Shown here in pieces: positions 58,570-64,000 of a stretch of 64,000 nucleotides of DNA. The notes beneath the pieces were generated by a model. That model was not told the DNA's origin. It worked only from the letters and a program-made list of their open reading frames with translations, and did not search any database. A program made the translations under genes and the position numbers. Every line of letters starts with the position of its first letter. Positions within the stretch are counted from its first letter, which is position 1. The DNA is taken from contig CM019067.1 in assembly GCA_009667805.1 (NCBI GenBank), forward strand, positions 163,915,073-163,979,072. The letters are read 5' to 3'. Origin of the DNA: Leptobrachium leishanense (Eukaryota; Chordata; Amphibia; Anura; Megophryidae).

Positions 58570-58990
58570 TTGAACAATAAAATCCACAGAAACGTGCACT
58601 GCATATGAGCGTATCACAGAGCTGCACAGCAATAAAACCCACAGAAATGTGCAGTGTGTATGAGCATATCACAGAACTGCACTGCAATAAAACTCACAGT
58701 AATGTGCAGTGTGTATGAGTGTATCCCAGAGCTCCAAGGCAATAAAACTCACAGTACTATGCAGTGTGTATCACAGAATCCACAGCAATAAAACTCCCAG
58801 CAATGCAATGTTTGGTGTGTGTCAGCGTATCAGAATCCACAGCAATAAAAATTCCAGCAATGCAATGTGCAGTGTGTATGAGTGGATTAGAATCCACAGC
58901 AATAAAACTCCCAGTAATGCAATGTGCTGGTCAGCGTATCAGAATCCACAGCAATAAAACTCCCAGCAAACTGAGTGTATATGAGCACAC
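58570..58990. repeat. ~58-bp minisatellite, locus 3
   Basis: About seven units with TGAGCGTATCACAGAGCTGC, CAGCAATAAAACTC and CAGTAATGTGCAGTGTGTA, the same unit as 31150-31420 and 43030-43340. The right part is a shortened ~50-bp variant with GAATCCACAGCAATAAAA. Confidence 0.9.
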
Positions 58991-59242
58991 AGCAATTATT
59001 TATTCTACATTTACCGGCCTCCGTCCGCGGTAGGGCTGTGTGCAGAGTCAGCAGGGACTGTGTACAGACTCAGCAGGAGGTCCCTCCAGGCCATGTTAGG
59101 ATCGCGGCTGTGCCTGTGCGTGGAGCCATCTTGTCAGCAGTGGGGTGCCACTGCCAGAGGGTGCACCGTGGCTTTGATTCCCTTCCTGGTGGGTGTTCAG
59201 TCCAGAATAGAGTGACAGTCCATGTTAACGAAAGGGTGGGCA

Positions 59243-59335
59243 GCTGCGTGCGTGTCACGTGGTTCAGCCAGTCAGGTGGTACTGAGACTCAGTACCATCT
59301 GACTGGCCGGACCACGTGACCTGCACGCACGCAGC
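59243..59335. repeat. Near-perfect 93-bp palindrome
   Basis: GCTGCGTGCGTGTCACGTGG pairs with CCACGTGACCTGCACGCACG, and the arms continue through CAGTCAGGTGGTACTGAG to a centre at ACTGAGACTCAGT. Confidence 0.85.
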
Positions 59336-59759
59336 CTCACCAGGAGCCAGGCAGCTCAATGACAAATTTCTATCACTGCAGTGCTGGTTAAGGAACGGTC
59401 CACTTTAAACAGCAGTAAGCAGACAGGGCTTCATATTCTGCTGATACCCCCCCTTTACCTGCCGTTTACTGTCATCTCTCTCTGGACACAAATCACATCC
59501 CCCTCCTAGAGCTGCTGCGGGGCAGGGGAGGAGCTATGGAGGGAGGAGAGGGGGATTTTTATTCTATTCGATTTTATTCCGTATGCAAACGCCATGCTCC
59601 GTTGCTCGTTGTTTGAGAACACAGCTCAAAGCTGACACACAGTGCCAATGGCACCTCCTAGTACCCCCTAATGACACCCCAATAATCACTGGTACCTGGG
59701 GCGGCCCACCCTCCGCCACTCCTCTAAGTACACCACTGCTCTGGTGATATGCTCACACA

Positions 59760-60357
59760 CAAGTTTGGTGAACTGCCAGCAAGTACGGTGCTGTTTGAAG
59801 GCAGTGCAAATCCCCATAGAGAAGTAATGGTTAATCTATTCAGAGAACACCAAACAGCAGAGAAATGACAGTGAAATACCCTGATGTTCGGTGGTTTCAA
59901 TCAGCAGGTTCAGGTATTCAGGCGAACCGAACAGGTTTCAATGTTAAAAATATTCCCGTTTTTATGCAATATCTAATAAACCACTTATTTTAATCTGCAG
60001 TAAAAAGTCTTTATTTATTGAATTTTTTTTTTAGTACCATTTAGCAATTTTTCAAAAAATTGGGCAAAATCCCCCCCTTTTTTTTAATATCGTTTCATCT
60101 TTTTCTGTAACAGAACTTTTTATTATCAATCATAGGATCTTACATGTAAATTCCAGACATTTTCGTTCAGTAGTTCTTTTGAAAACAGCAGGCCATGGGT
60201 TTGCGGGGGCAGCATACAGCAGCCGACTCCATGCACTTTGGGGACCCTGCGGTGAATGGTGAATTCACTGCAGGGTGGGGAAATTTTATTCCCCGAAGTG
60301 CAGGGAACTACAGAACACCAAAATGTTGGCGTCATTTCGGTGCTCTGTGAGTAACCC
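59760..60357 (-). mobile_element. Fragment of the CAGGGTTATTC MITE, copy 4
   Basis: Shares AGAAGTAATGGTTAATCTAT, TTCAGAGAACACC, the reverse-complement core (AGGTTTCAATGTTAAAAATA, CAATATCTAATAAACC, TGCAGTAAAAAGTC at about 59925-60015) and a decayed right end CTCTGTGAGTAACCC. The left terminus is missing. Confidence 0.75.
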
Positions 60358-60414
60358 AATTAGTGGTGAGGTTTTTTGTTGCCCCCTGGAAAGTGAAAGC
60401 CTAGGCGTTGCCTG

Positions 60415-60475
60415 CCCAGGACTTACTTGAAAATTAGTGACATCTCAATGTTTCCTTCCTGGTAAAATAGTTTGC
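60415..60475 (+). repeat. Fragment of the LINE/SINE 3' tail
   Basis: CCCAGGACTTACTTGAAAAT and CTCAATGTTTCCTTCCTGGT match the tails at 1740-1795 and, inverted, 11440-11495. Confidence 0.75.
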
Positions 60476-61844
60476 AAAAGTAAACCCCTTTTTTTTTAGG
60501 GGTGGGGACACCCGGCGGGCCGCCGCCCCCTGGAGAGTGCCGCCCTAGGCCTAGGCCTTGTTGGCCTAGGCCAAAATACACCAGTGGGCCTGGCATTAAA
60601 GGCACAATAACTGGGTGCACTGACGCCCATTAACAGATCAAAAACTTTTCAATATAGGACTACATGGTCCACCCCTGCACTCTTCCACAATACTACAGAG
60701 GGGTTACTGTATGATGATACTTCCTGGCCTGGCATTAAAGGCACAATAACTGGGTGCACTGACGCCCATTAACAGATCAAAAACTTTTCAATATAGGACC
60801 ACATGGTCCACCCCTGCACTCATCCACAATACTACAGAGGGGTTACTGTATGATGATACTTGATGGCCTGGCATTAAAGGCACAATATCTGGGTGCACTG
60901 ACGCCCATTAACAGATAAAAAAAAAACACTTTTCAAAATGGGACCGCATGGTCCACCCCTGCACTCTTCCACAATACCACAGAAGGGTTACTGTATGATA
61001 GTACTTGCATGCCTGGCACTAAAGGCACAATATCTGGGTGCACTGCCATTGACGCCTGTATCATATCCTCAGAGGGGTCATGGTGTGACAGCACTGTTGC
61101 CGACGCTAAAAGCCCAATTTTAAAGCACCTATTGTTACTTTCACCCAAAACCTGCATAAGTTTCACAATAATTTAGTCCAAAAAAACACTAAACTTTTTC
61201 TGCGCGTCCTAAAATGTCTTTTCATACAGGCTGCCGCCCCAAGCAGTTGTTTATGGATAGATTAAAGGAAAAGCATTTACCGTCATATGAAACGTCATTT
61301 ATTTGTTTTTAAGTGTTTCTATACATCCTAGAAATCCGCCACTTCACGGGCAGGTTATGGGGACCTCCTAGGCATGATATTTGAAGGAATTTTTCGTTTT
61401 TATTTTTAACCCTTATTTCATGGAAAACTCACTGTCCCTTTAAAAACGTTTTTTTTAAAACTTTTTGTCCTTGTTTCCTGTCCCCCAGGGCACTACCCGG
61501 ACCCCCATACACCTTTTATGGCAAATATGTAGCATATATGCCCTCTTGGAGGGCACTCTAAAAAAACGAATTTTCAGCCCCATTGACTTGCATGGGGGTT
61601 CGGGTTCGGGTTCGGTCCCGAACAAATGGGAAGTTCGGGTTCGGGCTCGAATCGAACTCGGGGAGTGTTCGGCTCATCCCTAATGTCCACCATACATTGC
61701 AATTGATAGCACATAAATTGTGTAAATAAATATAGAAAAATATATTCTTTATTTTTCTTTTTTACTTATGATAGCAAAATTTGTAAAAACTACACTTTGA
61801 TTTAGCCCATGGTCCCTACACCAATCTTCTTAGAAACGGAACCG

Positions 61845-64000
61845 TTTTTAGAGCACTGGGCTCATTTTGCACTGGGGTACAATCTGTATAGCTGTGATGC
61901 ATTGCACCGGAATGGAAGAGGGTCTGCTGTGCTGGGGGACAAGATGGATAAAAGGTTGGAGGAGACTTTAAACTAGTGGAAGGGGGGGTGAGATACAGAA
62001 GCTAACAAAATGGAAACAGAACAGTTACCTGGTGGGTTTCAGCTCAGACTAAGGGGGGGGGTGCAGCCAGGGGGTGGGTAATTTCAGAACAGTGGAGGCA
62101 TGCAATTTAAAGTCACATTCAGCATGTGTGGGTAGAGACAATATTAAATGTATGCTTGCTAATGCAAGAAGCCTCAATAACAAGATGGGGAACTAGAGGC
62201 AATAGCATACACTAAACAGTATGACATAATAGGCATAACAGAAACATGGTGGGATGAAACGCATGACTGGGCTGTAAACTTAAATGGTTTTGCATTGTTT
62301 AGAAGGGATAGGAAACATAAGAAAGGGGGTGGAGTATGTTTGTATGTAAATCAGGATTTAAAGCCATATATTAAACACCCCGGTAATCGATGAGGGAAAT
62401 GTGGAATCCTTAAAGATAAATATTTCTTTGGGGAAGTCAACTTTTGGTTGGCATATGCTATAAACCACCTAATATAGATAATGATGAGGAAGAACAACTG
62501 TTAGAGCAAATTAGGAAGGCTGCACATCAGGGTAGCATTTTAATTATTGGAGATTTTAATTAACCGGACATTAATTGGGATAGTGGGACTAGTAATTCAG
62601 CGAAGGGAATCCGGTTTCTGAACCTGTTAAATGATACCTTCATGACACAACTGGTAGAAACACCAACTAGAGAGGATAACTGTCTGGATCTGGTTATAAC
62701 AAATAATGCAAATCTTTTCTCAAATATTCATGTAAAGGAGGAGTTGGGAAACAGTGACCATAAAATTATGCCTTTTGAAATAAGCTCAAAAACAACACAT
62801 TCATAGGGGGCATGCTAAAACATGTAACTTTTAAAAGGCCAACTTCATTAAAATAAGGGAAGCTTTCAATGTCATTGACTGGCAGAAACTCTTTCATGGG
62901 AAAAACACAGAGGATAAGTGGAATATCTTTAAACTAACACTAGAAAAGTACATGTCACATATATTCCACTGGGTAATAAATATAAAAGAAACAGACTGAA
63001 ACCTATGTGGCTTAGTAGGAAGGTAACCAAGGAAATGAAAAATAAAAAGAAGGCATTTAAAGCTTTTAAATCAGATAAATGTGAGGCATCCTATAAAGCA
63101 TATAGGGCATGTAAAAAAGCGATTAGATGGGCTAAACTAGAACATTAAAAAGAAATAGCCAAAGAGAGCAAGACCAACCCTAAAAAATTCTTTAGGTACA
63201 TAAAATCTAAGAGTGAAAATGTAGGTTCACTAAAATCTGAGTCAGGGCTATCGTTAACTGAAGATCAATATAATGCAGAAATTTTGAATGATTACTTTTC
63301 TTCAGTATTTTTGAAAGATAAACCTATAACAGGAGACATGCAATTCATTGATAAAAACATAATTATAAAAAGTGATTGTTGACTCAGGACAAGGTTTTGC
63401 AGCAATTAAACAATGTGAATGTGAATAAAGCCCCAGGGTCAAGTGGAATTCACCAGCGAGTACTGAGGGAGCTATGTGAAATATGTAAACCTCCGTTCTT
63501 AATCTTTCAAGATTCTTTTCTTTCAGGAATCGTACCAGAGGATTGGAAAAAAGCTGACGTGGTCCCTATATTTAAGAAAAGTTTAAAATTTGTGTCTGGG
63601 AATTATAGACCTGTGAGCTTAACATCTGTGGCTGGGAAAGTATTTGAGGGGTTGCTAAGGGATAATATTCAGGCATTTATTGGGAGGTATAATGCAATTA
63701 TCAAAAATCAGCATGGTTTTATGAAGCACAGATCTTGTCAGACTAACCTAATTGCGTTCTATGAGGAAGTAAGTAGAAGTATAGACCAGAGGGTCGCAGT
63801 AGATGTGATTTACTTGGATATTGCCAAAGCTTTCAACACAGTTCTACATAAGAGGTTACTATTTACATTAATAAAAAATGGTCTAGATGAAAATACCTGA
63901 TCTTGGATAGAAAACTGGATAAAAGATAGGGTACAGAGAGTGGTCATAAGTGGTACATTTTCAAGATGGACATCACTGGTAAGTGATGTCCCTCAGGAGT
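61845..64000 (+). mobile_element. CR1-type LINE, decayed, cut by window end
   Basis: CR1 similarity begins near 61845-61870, with a segment CDALHRNGRGSAVLGDKMDK and RLEETLN near 61885-61965. It continues through endonuclease and reverse-transcriptase regions to the last base. The 3' end lies beyond the window. 61691-61844 between the hAT duplication and this LINE has nothing recognised. Confidence 0.9.
62140..64000 (+). pseudogene. CR1 endonuclease and reverse transcriptase (ORF2), broken, 3' end outside window
   Basis: Endonuclease pieces are visible with frameshifts and stops: NARSLNN near 62160, YDIIGITETWWDETHDWAVN near 62222-62280, GGGVCLYVNQDLKPYI, GDFN-stop-PDINW near 62551, LDLVITNNANLF and GNSDHKIM (SDH active-site block near 62750). 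From 63376 a frame reads KVLQQLNNVNVNKAPGSSGI, VPEDWKKADVVPIFKKS, GNYRPVSLTSVAGKVFE, QHGFMKHRSCQTNL and VDVIYLDIAKAFNTVLHKRL (motif A Asp). It stops at TGA 63898-63900, then continues in frame SWIENWIKDRVQRVVISG. The order is that of CR1 ORF2, which reverse-transcribes its RNA at a nicked chromosomal target. Many disabling changes are present, so this is an old copy. Confidence 0.92.

Larger units (their letters stand above)
58239..60586. mobile_element. hAT MITE inserted in the 139-bp array, itself composite
   Basis: Left end CAGTGGTGTATTTAGG, right end CCAAAATACACCAGTG; perfect 8-bp duplication GGCCTGGC at 58231-58238 and 60587-60594. A second internal copy of the right end, TACACCACTG, sits at about 59729, followed by other inserted material. 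Contents: minisatellite 58570-58990, palindrome 59243-59335, fragment of the CAGGGTTATTC MITE and a LINE/SINE tail. No coding sequence. Confidence 0.88.
57770..61060. repeat. Right subterminal tandem array of the hAT (~139-bp units), interrupted
   Basis: Units start at TCCACAATACCACAGAGGGG at 57774, 57910, 58049 and 58189, and, after the nested MITE, near 60683, 60823 and 60968. Each has ACTGTATGATGATACTTG, GGCCTGGCATTAAAGGCACA, GGTGCACTGACGC and TTTCAATATAGGACCACATG. Confidence 0.92.
44891..61682 (+). mobile_element. Large hAT transposon, 16.8 kb with nested insertions
   Basis: Left end TAGTGAACTATGAGCTGTTC, right end GGCTCATCCCTA; reversed, the right end reads TAGGGATGAGC, the left one with a small insertion. 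Octamers ATGTCAAC (44883-44890) and ATGTCCAC (61683-61690) flank it with one mismatch. Both termini are dense in GTTCGGGTTCG-type words. Between them lie a left tandem array, the transposase relic (54485-57721) and a right tandem array. Subtracting the nested piggyBac and MITE gives roughly 6.9 kb for the original element. Insertion order is hAT first, then the two others. Confidence 0.88.

Noticed and set aside
45300..61060. Regular arrays that might be taken for CRISPR
   Set aside because: Repeats are contiguous with no unique spacers of equal length, units are 81-388 bp, and the context is eukaryotic with no cas-like gene.
1..64000. Endogenous retrovirus or LTR element
   Set aside because: No gag, protease, integrase or paired LTR with TG...CA ends was seen; the reverse-transcriptase segments are all non-LTR type.

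Overview
The window looks like vertebrate nuclear DNA, most likely from a frog or other amphibian. It has two exons of a classical type II cadherin with normal GT/AG splice sites. The rest is about 60 kb of AT-rich DNA dominated by transposons: Tc1-like, hAT, piggyBac (closest in memory to the Xenopus Uribo type), Helitron, L2, CR1 and a tRNA-derived SINE. No bacterial-style operon, CRISPR array, endogenous retrovirus or rRNA gene was seen. The species cannot be named from the sequence alone.

1-25 kb: the 3' end of the cadherin gene on the + strand. A 252-bp exon (1995-2246) encodes the membrane-proximal ectodomain and most of the membrane helix. A 20.4-kb intron follows, then the terminal exon (22681-23171) with the catenin-binding tail, stop codon and 3' UTR. 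The codon split across the intron joins correctly. The intron holds a Helitron-like region with a ~150-bp satellite, two Tc1 elements (one inserted in the satellite, one in the Helitron helicase), a foldback repeat, a 3' LINE fragment, several MITEs and a long L2 copy.

25-44.9 kb: intergenic DNA made largely of non-autonomous DNA transposons. Several have target-site duplications (TSDs) readable in the sequence: 30111-30558 (8/8 bp), 31829-32450 (8/8) and 29335-31501 (7/8). A degenerate mariner/IS630-like element (37137-38112) has TA at both ends. Many MITEs share internal modules although their terminal inverted repeats (TIRs) differ.

44.9-61.7 kb: one 16.8-kb nested structure. A hAT element (44891-61682, 8-bp TSD with one mismatch) carries a broken BED-finger hAT transposase, an 81-bp tandem array on its left and a ~139-bp tandem array on its right. 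A 7.5-kb piggyBac (46576-54093, TTAA on both sides) sits in the left array, with a nearly complete DDD transposase and its own ~388-bp tandem repeats. A 2.3-kb hAT MITE (58239-60586, perfect 8-bp TSD) sits in the right array. The short MITE at 31829-32450 shares the right end of this hAT and looks like a relative that transposase of this family could have mobilised.

61.8-64 kb: a decayed CR1 LINE on the + strand, cut by the window end.

Only the cadherin exons look like functional host coding sequence; every transposon protein seen carries stops, frameshifts or truncation. The most unusual feature is not a gene: it is the traffic of short hairpin or tandem modules between transposon families with different termini, best shown by the chimeric MITE at 31829-32450.
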